From the NCBI GenBank assembly GCA_900318375.1, contig ONKG01000035.1:1-57683 (forward strand): a stretch of DNA of 57,683 nt. The letters run 5' to 3'. The notes beneath the pieces were generated by a model that searched no databases, was not told the DNA's origin, and was given only the letters and a program-made list of their open reading frames with translations. Both the position numbers and the translations under genes were made by a program. This DNA comes from an uncultured Lachnospiraceae bacterium (GTDB taxonomy: Bacteria > Bacillota > Clostridia > Lachnospirales > Lachnospiraceae). Below, one piece after another: positions 44,310 to 53,644 of the stretch (its first letter is position 1; each line of letters opens with the position of its first letter).

Positions 44310-46444
44310 ATGAAAGTTTACACAACTGATAAAATCAGAAATGTCGTTCTGCTCGGTCACGGCGGGGCAGGTAAGACGACTCTGGCAGAGGCAATGTGCC
44401 ATCTGACAGGCGTCACATCCAGAATGGGCAAGGTCGAGGATGGAAACTCCATCTCCGATTTCACAAAAGAGGAGCAGAAGAGAGGTTTTTCGATCAAGAC
44501 GTCCTTGATTCCCGTAGAATGGAAAAACTGCAAGATCAACATTCTGGATACACCCGGATATTTCGATTTCGTCGGTGAAGTGGAAGAGGCAATCAGTGTA
44601 GCTGACGCCGCTATCATCGTTGTTTCCGGCAAGGCCGGCGTCGAAGTCGGTGCCGAGCGCGCATGGGAACTCTGCGACAAATATAACCTGCCCAGAATGA
44701 TCTATGTCTCCGACATGGATCTGAATGACACCAACTACGGCCGTACCATCGAAGCTCTCACCGAGCTGTACGGTCCCAGGATCGTGCCTTTCCATTTCGC
44801 TATTCACGAAGGCGACAAGACCACCGGCTGTGTCAGCGTCATCGAAGAGAAGGGTTACAAGTGGGACGGCAAGAAATCCACTGCCTGTGATGTTCCCGCG
44901 GACTGCCAGGATGCTCTGGAGCAGTATCACGAGACTCTGATGGAGACTGTGGCTGAGACCAACGAAGAGTTCATGGAGCGTTATTTCGGCGGCGATACCT
45001 TTACAGTAGAGGAAGTCGGCGAAGCAGTCAGAGCCAACATTCTGGACGGCTCCGTTGTTCCTGTAGAGTGCGGTATTTCCACACAGTGCAGCGGTATTGA
45101 GAATGTTCTCGATGATATCGTCCGCTATATGCCCAACCCCGCAGGCCGCACCATGACCGGCAAAGATATGAAGAGCGGTGAGGAATTCGTTGCCAAGTTT
45201 GACGACGCACAGCCCAAGTCCGCCTTCATCTTCAAGACCATCGTGGATCCTTTCATCGGCCGTTACAGCCTGATCAAGGTCTGCTCCGGTACCTTCAAGA
45301 CTGATGAGACTGTCTACGATTCCGGTATGGAGTCCGAACTCAGGATCGGCAAGCTCTACATCATGATGGGCAATAAGACCAGCGAGATCGGCGAGATCCA
45401 CGCCGGCGATATCTGCGCCCTCGCAAAACTCGGCGACGCCAAGACAGGCGACACCCTGTCCACAAAGGCTCAGCAGATCGTCTATCCTCCGATGGATATC
45501 TCCACGCCTTATACCTATGTCCGCTACAATGCCAAGAATAAGAACGATATCGACAAGATCGCTCAGGCCATGACCAAGATCTCCTCTGAGGACCTGACCT
45601 TCAAGATGGTCAACGACTCCGAGAACCGCCAGACTCTGATCTACGGTGTCGGCGACATGCAGCTTGAGGTAGTCAAGAGCATGCTCAAGAACGAGTATAA
45701 GGTCGAGATCGAGACTGTCCAGCCCAAGGTCGCTTACCGCGAGACCATCCGCAAGACTGCTGATATCGATTCCAAGTACAAGAAACAGTCCGGCGGACAC
45801 GGCCAGTACGGTATTCCAAGTACAAGAAACAGTCCGGCGGACACGGCCAGTACGGTCATGTCAAGATCAAATTCGCTCCCTCCGGAAATCTCGAGGAAGC
45901 TTATGAGTTCGACGAAGAAGTCGTCGGCGGCAGCGTTCCCAAGAACTACTTCCCCGCTGTTGAAAAGGGTATTGCCGAGACCGTCCTCAAGGGACCTCTT
46001 GCCGCATATCCCGTTGTCGGCCTGAAGGCTACTCTGTACGATGGATCCTACCACCCGGTAGACTCCTCCGAAATGGCATTCAAGACCGCTGCCAGCCAGG
46101 CAGTCAAGAAGGGCATCATGGACGCCACACCCGTCCTGCTTGAGCCCATCGTTTCCCTCAAGGTCACCATCCCGGATTCCTACACCGGTGATGTCATGGG
46201 CGATCTGAACAAGCGCCGCGGCAGAGTTCTGGGTATGAACCCCATCGCCGGCGGCAAGCAGGTTGTCGAGGCGGAAGTTCCCATGTCCGAGCTGTTTGAT
46301 TACTGCAGAGTTCTCCGTTCCATGACCGGCGGACGCGGCGACTACATGTATGAGTTTGCCCGCTACGAGCAGGCTCCCGCAGATGTCCAGGCCAAGGAAG
46401 TTGCAGCCCGCGCAGCAGCTCTTGAGGAAGGCAGCGACGACTGA
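44310..46444 (+). pseudogene. EF-G-like translational GTPase, reading frame broken by a 44-bp tandem duplication
   Basis: The frame from ATG 44310 (after GTGGAGGTC) reads as an EF-G paralogue until a perfect 44-bp repeat at 45769-45856. It then runs out of frame to a stop at 46025. The correct frame resumes at HVKIKFAP (45857) and ends at 46444. Removing one copy gives one 696-residue protein, the normal EF-G length. Motifs: G1 GHGGAGKTT, G3 DTPGYFDF, and a G4 region YVSDMDLND lacking the usual NKxD. Domain IV retains GGSVPKNYFPAVEKG and the C terminus SMTGGRGDYMYEF. It resembles the EF-G2 type rather than the main EF-G. The break may be real or an assembly error; codon use is otherwise normal on both sides. 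Confidence 0.9.
45769..45856 (+). repeat. Perfect 44-bp tandem duplication in the EF-G paralogue
   Basis: Two identical 44-bp copies (45769-45812 and 45813-45856) start with ATTCCAAGTACAAG and end with CCAGTACGGT. The coded segment is SKYKKQSGGHGQYG, a conserved EF-G domain IV motif. 44 is not a multiple of three, so the second copy shifts the frame by two. Confidence 0.97.
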
Positions 46445-46525
46445 TCCTGATTCTGAATCCCTGGGCGGGTCCTGAATACAGGCTCATACAGGTAAATACA
46501 GACTCTTACAGGTTAAAGAAATGAT

Positions 46526-46563
46526 AAGAACGGCGTACCGGAAGTCCGGTACGCCGTTCTTTT
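46526..46563. terminator. Terminator after the EF-G paralogue
   Basis: AAGAACGGCGTACCGGA (46526-46542) pairs with TCCGGTACGCCGTTCTT (46545-46561), followed by TTAAA; a four-base loop is formed by opening the last pairs. Before it, 46473-46513 has two 20-bp near-copies with ATACAGGCTC/ATACAGACTC. It also lies downstream of the convergent TetR gene. Confidence 0.85.
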
Positions 46564-46679
46564 AAATTATGACTGTTTATGAAATTCATTATGACACGGA
46601 ACGTGTAATGATATTTTTCCCTTTACAGAGGATACGGTCCGGCCGGGGAAAAAAGCCGGCTGGACTGCCTCTGCCTTGT

Positions 46680-47300
46680 TCAAAGCTTTGTCAGACCGTT
46701 GATTCCATTGAAAGTGAGGACACTGATCTTGCGGGACAGATCTTCAATGTCCTGTTTGCGTCCGGTGTTGAACCAGGTCTTGTAGACAGCGATCATGCCG
46801 GAGATGGAATATTCGAGCAGAAACTCGAATTCCTCAGCGTCGGGACCGACCTGATCCGCGAAGCTTTCCCACAGCTGCTGCTTGAGAGGAGTGACGATCT
46901 TCATCAGCAGGGAGGTCTGTTCCCCCGCAGCAAAAACACTTGCGTAAAACTCCAGGTCTCTTTCGATCAGCCTCGCCAGTGTAAGAAAAATATCAGTGGG
47001 ATCGCGGCTGATTTCCAGAAAGTCGATCTTGTTGATGGAAGAAGCGAATTCCTGGGCGATCTCATCCTCGATCTCGTCGACGACCATGGAGACATCACTG
47101 TAATAATTATAAAAAGTTTTGCGATTGATATCGGCGGCTCTGGACAACTCTGTCACAGTGATCTCACCCAGCGGTTTGGCGGCAAGAAGACGTGTCAGTG
47201 CCATGCGGATGCTGCGTCTGGTACGGATGACACGGCGGTCCGAGGGTGCTGTCTTCTGAATTGTTTTATCCAAGATCTTGTTCTCCTGATTCTGCGTCAT
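46680..47300 (-). CDS. TetR/AcrR-family transcriptional regulator
   Basis: A 206-residue repressor. The N-terminal helix-turn-helix is clear: RSIRMALTRLLAAKPLGEITVTELSRAADINRKTFYNYYSD. The rest is a divergent ligand-binding domain with conserved WFNTGRK near the end. The ATG at 47300 follows AGGGAAAGG; an in-frame GTG two codons upstream is less likely. It is divergent from the DegV gene and probably controls it, itself, or both; palindromes lie between them. The ligand is unknown, though DegV neighbours suggest fatty acids. Confidence 0.9.
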   Translation of the reverse strand: MTQNQENKILDKTIQKTAPSDRRVIRTRRSIRMALTRLLAAKPLGEITVTELSRAADINRKTFYNYYSDVSMVVDEIEDEIAQEFASSINKIDFLEISRDPTDIFLTLARLIERDLEFYASVFAAGEQTSLLMKIVTPLKQQLWESFADQVGPDAEEFEFLLEYSISGMIAVYKTWFNTGRKQDIEDLSRKISVLTFNGINGLTKL

Positions 47301-47362
47301 GATCACCTTTCCCTGTTTTCAGCCGTTTCATTTTATGATAACGGACAAGTTTTTGATGAACT

Positions 47363-47378
47363 GTGTATTTTTATACAC
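47363..47378. promoter_or_regulatory. Palindrome, candidate TetR operator
   Basis: GTGTAT-TTTT-ATACAC is a perfect dyad between the TetR and DegV genes. A second dyad ACACATGTGT (47455-47464) overlaps the region just after a TATAAT (47446-47451) that may serve the DegV gene. Both share the half-site ACAC/GTGT. Binding by the adjacent TetR is an inference. Confidence 0.5.
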
Positions 47379-47517
47379 AAATGTGTAAAAACGTGCAGTA
47401 AGCCACATTTTACAAAAACTTGGTGTTGAATTGAATATACATTCGTATAATAATACACATGTGTTACTTATTCAAGAGCTTTATCAATATGCCCTCACGG
47501 AGAAAGGAAGAGCAGTA

Positions 47518-48405
47518 TTGGATAATCAGAAAATGTATGAGATCTATGTCGATGCATCTGTCGATATTGAAAACAGATATATTGAGGAAAACAATATCCA
47601 TTTTATTCCCATGAAATATACGATCGATGACAGGGAATATGTTATGGACAGGCAGCAGACGGAGGAAGAACTGGAGCATTTTTACCAGTGCATGAAAGAC
47701 GGATCGATCACCGGCACCAGCCAGATCACACCTTATACCTATGATCAGATTTTCCGTTCGGAAGCAGAAAAGGGGCATAATGTCCTTTACCTGTGTCTGT
47801 CGAGCGGCCTCAGCAGCACCTATTCCTCCTCCCTCAATGCTGCACAGGCGGTCATGGAGGATTTTCCGAATGTGAAGATTGAGAGCGTGGATACGCTTGG
47901 CGCTACAGGCGGAGTAGGTCTTCTCCTGATGCAGGCGATCAAGGGACGCGATGAAGGAAAGACGGTTGAGGAAAACGCGGATCATCTGAGAGAGATCGCA
48001 CCTGATATCGGTTTCTGGTTTATGGTTGAGGACCTTGTATATCTTAAGCGCGGCGGCCGTGTCTCGGCGACGGCGGCTTTTGCAGGGAATGTCCTCAATC
48101 TCAAGCCAGTTCTGAAGATTAACGATGAGGGAAAGCTCATTAATATTTCAAAGCAGCGAGGGGTTCCGCGCGCGGTCAAATATCTGCTTGAGTGCTATGA
48201 AGGCGCGCATGATGATACGATCAGCAGCGATGTCATCGTCGCCCATGCCGTCTGCAGGGACCGGGCTGAGAAAATGCGCGATGAGATCCTTCGGATCAAT
48301 CCCAATGCAAAAGTGCAGGTCTGTCCCATGGGCCCTGTCATCGGGTCCCACACCGGTCCCGGCTTCTGTGCTGTTATCCATTTCGGAAACCGTAATTTCC
48401 GCTGA
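47518..48405 (+). CDS. DegV family (fatty-acid-binding) protein
   Basis: A 295-residue DegV/FakB-type protein, which binds a fatty acid and can present it to fatty acid kinase. Pattern: MYEIYVDASVDIENRYIEENNIHFIPMKYTIDDREY, then GSITGTSQITPYTY, LYLCLSSGLSSTYSSSLNAA, VDTLGATGGVGLL, VEDLVYLKRGGRVSATAAFAGNVLNLKPVLKINDEGKL and the ending HTGPG. A TTG start at 47518 follows AAAGGAAG at nine bases; the later ATG at 47533 has no site. The upstream in-frame part does not resemble the family. Divergent from the TetR gene. Confidence 0.92.
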   Translation: MDNQKMYEIYVDASVDIENRYIEENNIHFIPMKYTIDDREYVMDRQQTEEELEHFYQCMKDGSITGTSQITPYTYDQIFRSEAEKGHNVLYLCLSSGLSSTYSSSLNAAQAVMEDFPNVKIESVDTLGATGGVGLLLMQAIKGRDEGKTVEENADHLREIAPDIGFWFMVEDLVYLKRGGRVSATAAFAGNVLNLKPVLKINDEGKLINISKQRGVPRAVKYLLECYEGAHDDTISSDVIVAHAVCRDRAEKMRDEILRINPNAKVQVCPMGPVIGSHTGPGFCAVIHFGNRNFR

Positions 48406-48568
48406 TACAGGCTGATACAGATGCCGCCGATTCGAAAAAAATAACAGTCTTTTTGAAGGTTCCGGCTGCAGCTTTTCGGAAGGCTCCGTCTGCGGAATAA
48501 TATGTCTGGTGAATGATCCGCAGGCGAAAGGTCTTTAGAAATTCATATTTTTTCAATCATTTAGTATT

Positions 48569-48609
48569 GCCCTCACGGCAGTGAGTACTGCTGCCGTGAG
48601 GGCTTTATT
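48569..48609. terminator. Terminator after the DegV gene
   Basis: GCCCTCACGGCAG (48569-48581) pairs perfectly with CTGCCGTGAGGGC (48591-48603), followed by TTTATT. The surrounding gap 48406-48856 otherwise has a short palindrome ATCTCTCAAGAGAT near 48628 and the promoter of the next gene. Confidence 0.85.
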
Positions 48610-48698
48610 CATTCACAGGATATATGGATCTCTCAAGAGATGAAAATCGATTGGGCATATCAAACAGATTAAACAAAAAACTGGTGCCGGACCAGTGC

Positions 48699-48727
48699 TT
48701 GCATAGAACCCTGTCTGAGAGTAAACT
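48699..48727 (+). promoter_or_regulatory. Sigma-A promoter of the CorA-type gene
   Basis: TTGCAT (48699-48704), a 17-bp spacer and TAAACT (48722-48727). The leader is about 120 nt long with no recognised riboswitch; the M-box pattern of magnesium genes was not found. Confidence 0.6.
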
Positions 48728-48856
48728 CAATGATGGTGGTTTTTTCGTATTTTTTCCTCACTGCGGGGAAAGGGCCTGAGCGGCTTCCGGTGACCGGAGA
48801 GCCGGCTTTTGGGAAAAATGTGCGGGCAGACGGGGAGAGAGAAAGAAGGGCAGAGA

Positions 48857-49789
48857 ATGCGCGGAATATGTTATCAGATCAAAGATGTACTTGTAGAGAC
48901 CACTCTTCAGAAATGTCTGGAGGAGATGGGGGAGGTTCCCTACGCGATCGTCTTGTCCCCGTCGACCTGGATGAAATACAGGGACAGCTTTGACATGGGC
49001 TTTGACATGGATCCGAATCCGGCAAATATTTACAATACCAAGGCAGAAGTAAACTATGACTCAATTACAGGCACTTTTTCCATTCCCGACAGGGATGATC
49101 TGAACGGAGAGGACGCTGTCTTTTCCTTTGCAATGGATGAAAAAGGAGTCGTTTTTATTGACCGGAGCGGAACAGCCGAGCGCCTGATCAAGAAGATTGC
49201 CAGATACAGAAAATGGCGATTTCCCTCCCTGGAGCGCTTCCTGTATGACTTTCTGGAGACGATCATTGCGGACGACCGCATACTGCTGAATACTTATGAA
49301 AAAGAGCTCAACCGGATCGAGGAAGAGATTCTGCAGGGATATGAGGAACTGAGTACGGCCAGGACCAATGAGATCCGCGGCGATCTGCTGGTGCTGCGGG
49401 GGCATTATGAACAGCTTCTGGATGTGTCCCAGGTATTTGAGGACAATGAAAACAGATTCTTCAGAGAAGATAATATTCGCTTTTTCCGTCTTTTTTCAGG
49501 CCGTATGGAACGGCGTCTGGCTATGGTGTCATCCCTGCGTGACTATACAGTGCAGGTACGAGACTTATATCAGACTCGTCTGGATGTCAAGCAGAACAGG
49601 ATCATGACGATCCTGACTATTGTGACGACAGTCTTTATGCCGCTGACCCTGATCGTCGGCTGGTACGGAATGAACTTCCGCTACATGCCGGAGCTGGAAT
49701 CGCCCTACGCCTATCCCATTGTGATCATTGTAAGTCTTGCCATTGTGATCCTGAGCCTGTGGTTTTTCCACAAAAAGAAATGGCTGTAG
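48857..49789 (+). CDS. CorA-family divalent cation channel
   Basis: A 310-residue CorA-like Mg2+/Co2+ transporter. The long cytoplasmic N-terminal domain ends in a stalk helix, followed by two membrane segments at the C terminus (LTIVTTVFMPLTLIVGW and YPIVIIVSLAIVILSLW). The diagnostic YGMNF follows the first of these, and the tail ends KKKWL. The ATG at 48857 follows AAGGG; an upstream TTG/ATG pair is in a region without family similarity. Cation not determined. Confidence 0.92.
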   Translation: MRGICYQIKDVLVETTLQKCLEEMGEVPYAIVLSPSTWMKYRDSFDMGFDMDPNPANIYNTKAEVNYDSITGTFSIPDRDDLNGEDAVFSFAMDEKGVVFIDRSGTAERLIKKIARYRKWRFPSLERFLYDFLETIIADDRILLNTYEKELNRIEEEILQGYEELSTARTNEIRGDLLVLRGHYEQLLDVSQVFEDNENRFFREDNIRFFRLFSGRMERRLAMVSSLRDYTVQVRDLYQTRLDVKQNRIMTILTIVTTVFMPLTLIVGWYGMNFRYMPELESPYAYPIVIIVSLAIVILSLWFFHKKKWL

Positions 49790-49829
49790 GCGGAAGAGGC
49801 TGTCTGTGTCGTAAGAATTCGACCTTAAC

Positions 49830-49859
49830 TTGACGAATATACCTCTACTGGATTATTAT
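49830..49859 (+). promoter_or_regulatory. Sigma-A promoter of leuS
   Basis: TTGACG (49830-49835), an 18-bp spacer and TATTAT (49854-49859). A second candidate, TG-C-TATTAT, lies about 25 bp further. The leader to leuS is about 100 nt and lacks the T-box core, so tRNA-dependent control is not supported. Confidence 0.55.
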
Positions 49860-49965
49860 AGTGAAAGTTTGTTCTTGCTATTATACTGTTTACCGGACAA
49901 AAATAAGTCACGGCAACGGCTGCGGGGGCGAATGATCCAGTTCAAATGATCAAAGGAGCATCAAC

Positions 49966-52374
49966 ATGAGATACGATTTTAAGAAGATTGAACCCAAATG
50001 GCAGAGAAAATGGGAAGATGCCGGTATTTTCAAGGCAGTGGATTTCAGTGAAAAGCCCAAATTCTACGGCCTGGTCGAGTTTCCCTATCCCAGCGGCGCA
50101 GGCATGCATGTCGGCCACATCAAGGCATATTCCAGTATTGAAGTTATTTCCAGAAAACGCAGAATGCAGGGGTACAACGTACTGTTTCCCATCGGTTTCG
50201 ACGCCTTCGGCCTGCCCACCGAGAACTATGCGATCAAGACCAATACGCATCCCCGCATTATCACGGATAAAAACATTGAGAAGTTCTCCAATCAGCTCAA
50301 GAGTGTCGGTTTCTCCTTTGACTGGGACCGTGTGATCGACACCTCCAAAGATGATTATTACAAGTGGACCCAGTGGATCTTCCGCAAGCTGTTTGACCAC
50401 GGCCTTGTCTTCCGTGACAAGACCCTCGTCAACTATTGCCCTTCCTGTAAAGTCGTCCTTTCCAACGAGGACAGCCAGGGCGGCAAGTGCGACATCTGTC
50501 ACAGCGATGTCATCCAGCTCCCCAAGGATGTCTGGTACCTGAAGATCACCGAGTACGCCGACAAGCTCCTGACAGGTCTTGACACTGTCGATTACCCTGA
50601 AAATATCCGCCAGCAGGAAGTCAACTGGATCGGCAAGTCCACCGGTGCTTTCGTCAACTTCACGCTCAAGGATATTGACGAGAAACTTGAGATCTATACT
50701 ACTCGTGCGGACACTCTCTTCGGAGTCACCTTCATGGTCATGGCCCCCGAGCATCCGCTTATCGACAAGTACGCGGACCGCATCTCCAATATGGCCGATA
50801 TCGAGGCTTATCGTGCGGAGTGCGCCAAGAAGACTGAGTTTGAGCGCACACAGCTGGTCAAGGATAAGACCGGTCTCAAGATTGAAGGTCTGTCCGCGAT
50901 CAACCCGGTAAACGGCGAGGAAATCCCGATCTTTATTGCGGACTATGTCATGATGGGATACGGCACCGGCGCCATCATGGCTGTTCCTGCCCATGACCAG
51001 CGCGACTGGGAATTCGCCACCAAGTTCGGTGTTCCCATCATCGAGGTCATCAAGGGCGGCGACATCTCCAAAGAAGCCTACACGGGCGACGGCGAGATGG
51101 TCAATTCCGGCTTCCTCAACGGCCTGACCAATAAGAAGGACTCTATCGCGAAGATGGTCGAGTATCTTGTGGATAAGGGCATCGGCCATGCAGGTGTACA
51201 GTTCAAGATGAAAGACTGGGCCTTCAACCGTCAGCGTTACTGGGGCGAGCCTATTCCGCTCATTCACTGCCCCAAGTGCGGTGTTGTAGGTGTTCCTTAT
51301 GAGGAACTTCCTCTTCGTCTGCCCGATGTCGAGGACTTTGAGCCCGGCGAAGACGGCCAGTCCCCGCTTGCCAAGATCGATTCCTTCGTCAACTGCACCT
51401 GCCCCAAGTGCGGCGGCGCAGCCAAACGCGAGACAGATACCATGCCTCAGTGGGCAGGTTCTTCCTGGTATTTCCTCCGCTACTGCGATGCCAACAACGA
51501 CAAGGCTTTCGCGGACCGCAAAAAGATTGATTACTGGATGCCCGTCGACTGGTACAACGGCGGCATGGAGCACGTGACCAGACACCTGATCTACTCCAGA
51601 TTCTGGCACCACTTCCTCTATGACATCGGCGAAGTCAATACCTCCGAGCCCTACATGAAGCGTTCTGCCCAGGGCCTCATCCTGGGACCGGACGGCGACA
51701 AGATGAGTAAATCCAAGGGCAATGTCGTGGATCCTCTGGATATCGTCGAGCAGTACGGCGCAGACACTCTGCGTGTCTATGTCCTCTTCATGGGCGATTA
51801 CAGCAGCGCGGCTCCCTGGAGTGACAGCTCTGTCAAGGGCTGCCGCCGCTTCCTGGAGCGTGTCGCAGGCCTGACCGAGATCATGACCGACGGACCTTCT
51901 CCCGCCAGCCTTGAGACCTGCATGCACAAGACCATCAAGAAGGTCTCCGAGGATATCGAGGCGCAGAAGTTCAATACTGCCATCGCGGCACTGATGACCC
52001 TGGTCAACGACATCTATAAGGCCGGAAGCATCTCAAGGGATGACCTGATCACCTTCCTCAAGCTCCTTTCTCCCTTTGCCCCTCACCTCACTGAGGAAAT
52101 TTACGCGAATATCGCGGGAGAGGATGCAGGCTTCCTTACTGTCTCCGCATGGCCGGAATTTGATCCTGCCAAGACCGTCGACGATATGATCGAGGTCGGC
52201 GTCCAGGTCAACGGCAAGGTCCGTGCAGCGGTCCAGATCGCCCGCGACGCGGATAAAGAGACTGCACTTGCAACAGCAAAAGCAAATGAACGTGTTGCCT
52301 CCTTTATGGAAGGCAAGAAGCTGATCAAGGAAATCTATGTCCCCGGCAAGATCATCAACTTTGTCGTGAAATAA
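49966..52374 (+). CDS. leuS: Leucyl-tRNA synthetase
   Basis: An 802-residue class I synthetase that charges tRNA-Leu. The HIGH-type motif is PYPSGAGMHVGH (40-51) and KMSKS is in GDKMSKSKGN (about 579). The editing CP1 domain lies between them with TTRADTLFGVTFMVMAPEHPL and GTGAIMAVPAHDQRDWEFA. Two cysteine pairs, YCPSCKVVLSNE and KCDICHSD, and a second set around HCPKCGVVG, suggest zinc sites. WAGSSWYFLRYCDAN and GGMEHVTRHLIYSRFWH are family landmarks. Length is typical for the bacterial form. The ATG follows AAAGGAG. Confidence 0.97.
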   Translation: MRYDFKKIEPKWQRKWEDAGIFKAVDFSEKPKFYGLVEFPYPSGAGMHVGHIKAYSSIEVISRKRRMQGYNVLFPIGFDAFGLPTENYAIKTNTHPRIITDKNIEKFSNQLKSVGFSFDWDRVIDTSKDDYYKWTQWIFRKLFDHGLVFRDKTLVNYCPSCKVVLSNEDSQGGKCDICHSDVIQLPKDVWYLKITEYADKLLTGLDTVDYPENIRQQEVNWIGKSTGAFVNFTLKDIDEKLEIYTTRADTLFGVTFMVMAPEHPLIDKYADRISNMADIEAYRAECAKKTEFERTQLVKDKTGLKIEGLSAINPVNGEEIPIFIADYVMMGYGTGAIMAVPAHDQRDWEFATKFGVPIIEVIKGGDISKEAYTGDGEMVNSGFLNGLTNKKDSIAKMVEYLVDKGIGHAGVQFKMKDWAFNRQRYWGEPIPLIHCPKCGVVGVPYEELPLRLPDVEDFEPGEDGQSPLAKIDSFVNCTCPKCGGAAKRETDTMPQWAGSSWYFLRYCDANNDKAFADRKKIDYWMPVDWYNGGMEHVTRHLIYSRFWHHFLYDIGEVNTSEPYMKRSAQGLILGPDGDKMSKSKGNVVDPLDIVEQYGADTLRVYVLFMGDYSSAAPWSDSSVKGCRRFLERVAGLTEIMTDGPSPASLETCMHKTIKKVSEDIEAQKFNTAIAALMTLVNDIYKAGSISRDDLITFLKLLSPFAPHLTEEIYANIAGEDAGFLTVSAWPEFDPAKTVDDMIEVGVQVNGKVRAAVQIARDADKETALATAKANERVASFMEGKKLIKEIYVPGKIINFVVK

Positions 52375-52399
52375 GAAATCCGCAGAATAGAAGCTGCCT

Positions 52400-52490
52400 T
52401 GATACAGTTAATAGGCAGTACAGTTTATAAACAGTACTGTTTACAGGCGATACAGTTTACAGGTAATACAGTATAAATACAGCTTCTTGA
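52400..52490. repeat. Degenerate TACAG repeats after leuS
   Basis: The 90 bp after leuS repeat short units such as GATACAGTT, GTACAGTTTATAAACAGTAC and GTTTACAGG. A near-perfect dyad is centred on GTTTATAAAC. No gene is seen. The leuS terminator follows. Confidence 0.6.
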
Positions 52491-52507
52491 AAAAGATATA
52501 ACTATAG

Positions 52508-52558
52508 AACTCCCGCAGAAAACAGAGGCCGCGGCGCCTCTTCCTGCGGGAGTTTTTT
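52508..52558. terminator. Terminator after leuS
   Basis: AACTCCCGCAG (52508-52518) pairs with CTGCGGGAGTT (52544-52554), an inner AGAGGC/GCCTCT extends the stem, and T6 follows. Confidence 0.9.
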
Positions 52559-52566
52559 AAAACGGC

Positions 52567-52595
52567 TTGACTTTATTGTACTGGTTGTATACAAT
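52567..52595 (+). promoter_or_regulatory. Promoter and palindromic operator of the GntR gene
   Basis: TTGACT (52567-52572), a 17-bp spacer and TACAAT (52590-52595). A perfect 10-bp palindrome TTGTATACAA (52585-52594) overlaps the -10. This type of dyad (TNGT...ACNA) is typical of FadR-subfamily GntR operators, so self-repression by the next gene product is likely. The leader of about 135 nt has no recognised element. Confidence 0.7.
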
Positions 52596-52735
52596 AATAC
52601 ATGCGTCTGTTTTGCAATGTTTCAATCCGCGCAGGACGATGTTTTATCGCATATAAGACTGACTGACACTACGTCCATATCAGTATTCAGCTGTATTTTC
52701 CAAAAAAACACAATACGCATCAGGGGGAGCGATCA

Positions 52736-53428
52736 ATGGATGAGTTTGATTTGAAACGTGAGGTGACGGACAAATATTCTCTTCGCGGCAGGGTGTTCAC
52801 CAAAATCCGGGAGGACATCCTGAACGGCAGGTACAAAGAGCACGAGGAGCTGAAGGAGATCAAGATCGGTAAAGAACTCGGCGTGTCCAGGACACCGGTC
52901 CGCGAAGCTCTCAGGCAGCTTGAGCTTGAGGGCCTTGTGCAGATCATTCCTAACAGGGGTGCTTTTGTAACAGGTATCCAGGCCAAGGATGTCAAGGATA
53001 TTTACATGATCCGGGCACGGCTGGAAGCTTTGTGTGCACGCTGGGCGACAGAGAAGATCACAAAGGAACAGATGGAGGCCATGGAAGAGAACGTTTATCT
53101 CGCGGAATATCACGCGGGAAAAGGGCATCTCGAACAGATGGTGGATCTCGACAGCCAGTTCCATCATATTCTATACAGTGCCTGCCATTCCAAGATGCTT
53201 GAACATCTGCTCATCGATTATCACCAGTATGTGCATCGCGTGCGCAAGAAAACGCTCTCCAGCATCAGCCGGGGAAATGCATCCAACAAGGAGCACCGCG
53301 CGATCATGGAAGCCATCCGTGCGGGAAAAGCTGACCTTGCGGAGCGTCTTGCGTGCGAACATATGCATAATGCATATGAAAACATGGAGAAAAACGGGCT
53401 GTATGATATTTACAAAGACGAAAACTAG
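52736..53428 (+). CDS. GntR-family transcriptional regulator, FadR subfamily (FCD domain)
   Basis: A 230-residue regulator. The winged helix-turn-helix occupies roughly 20-90: KIREDILNGRYKEHEELKEIKIGKELGVSRTPVREALRQLELEGLVQIIPNRGAFV. The FCD ligand domain follows, with metal-ligand-type residues in DLDSQFHHIL, NKEHRAIMEAI and a late His pair. It probably senses an organic acid. The next gene is NADP isocitrate dehydrogenase, so 2-oxoacid or tricarboxylate control is a reasonable guess. The ATG follows AGGGGGAG. The stop is TAG. Confidence 0.92.
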   Translation: MDEFDLKREVTDKYSLRGRVFTKIREDILNGRYKEHEELKEIKIGKELGVSRTPVREALRQLELEGLVQIIPNRGAFVTGIQAKDVKDIYMIRARLEALCARWATEKITKEQMEAMEENVYLAEYHAGKGHLEQMVDLDSQFHHILYSACHSKMLEHLLIDYHQYVHRVRKKTLSSISRGNASNKEHRAIMEAIRAGKADLAERLACEHMHNAYENMEKNGLYDIYKDEN

Positions 53429-53644
53429 CCTGAAAGAGGTGTGTGCTGTTCAGAAGATCATGGTCAGGTCTTTATGATGCTTCTGATTCTTTGAAAAATC
53501 TGACTTTGTCTGAATGCAGTACAGCCGGGCCGCCGGCCGGAACATAAACGGAGACTTGAGAAAATGACATTTCGAAATGTTCGGGATGTGCCGACAATAC
53601 TTCGGACCCCTGTGAGTGACAATGATACTATGAGAGGATTGGAT

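Noticed and set aside
49860-49965. T-box leader before leuS
   Set aside because: No specifier-stem motifs, no T-box core and no terminator in the leader.
49942-51927. 661-codon open frame on the minus strand opposite leuS
   Set aside because: Shadow of leuS; no independent signals.
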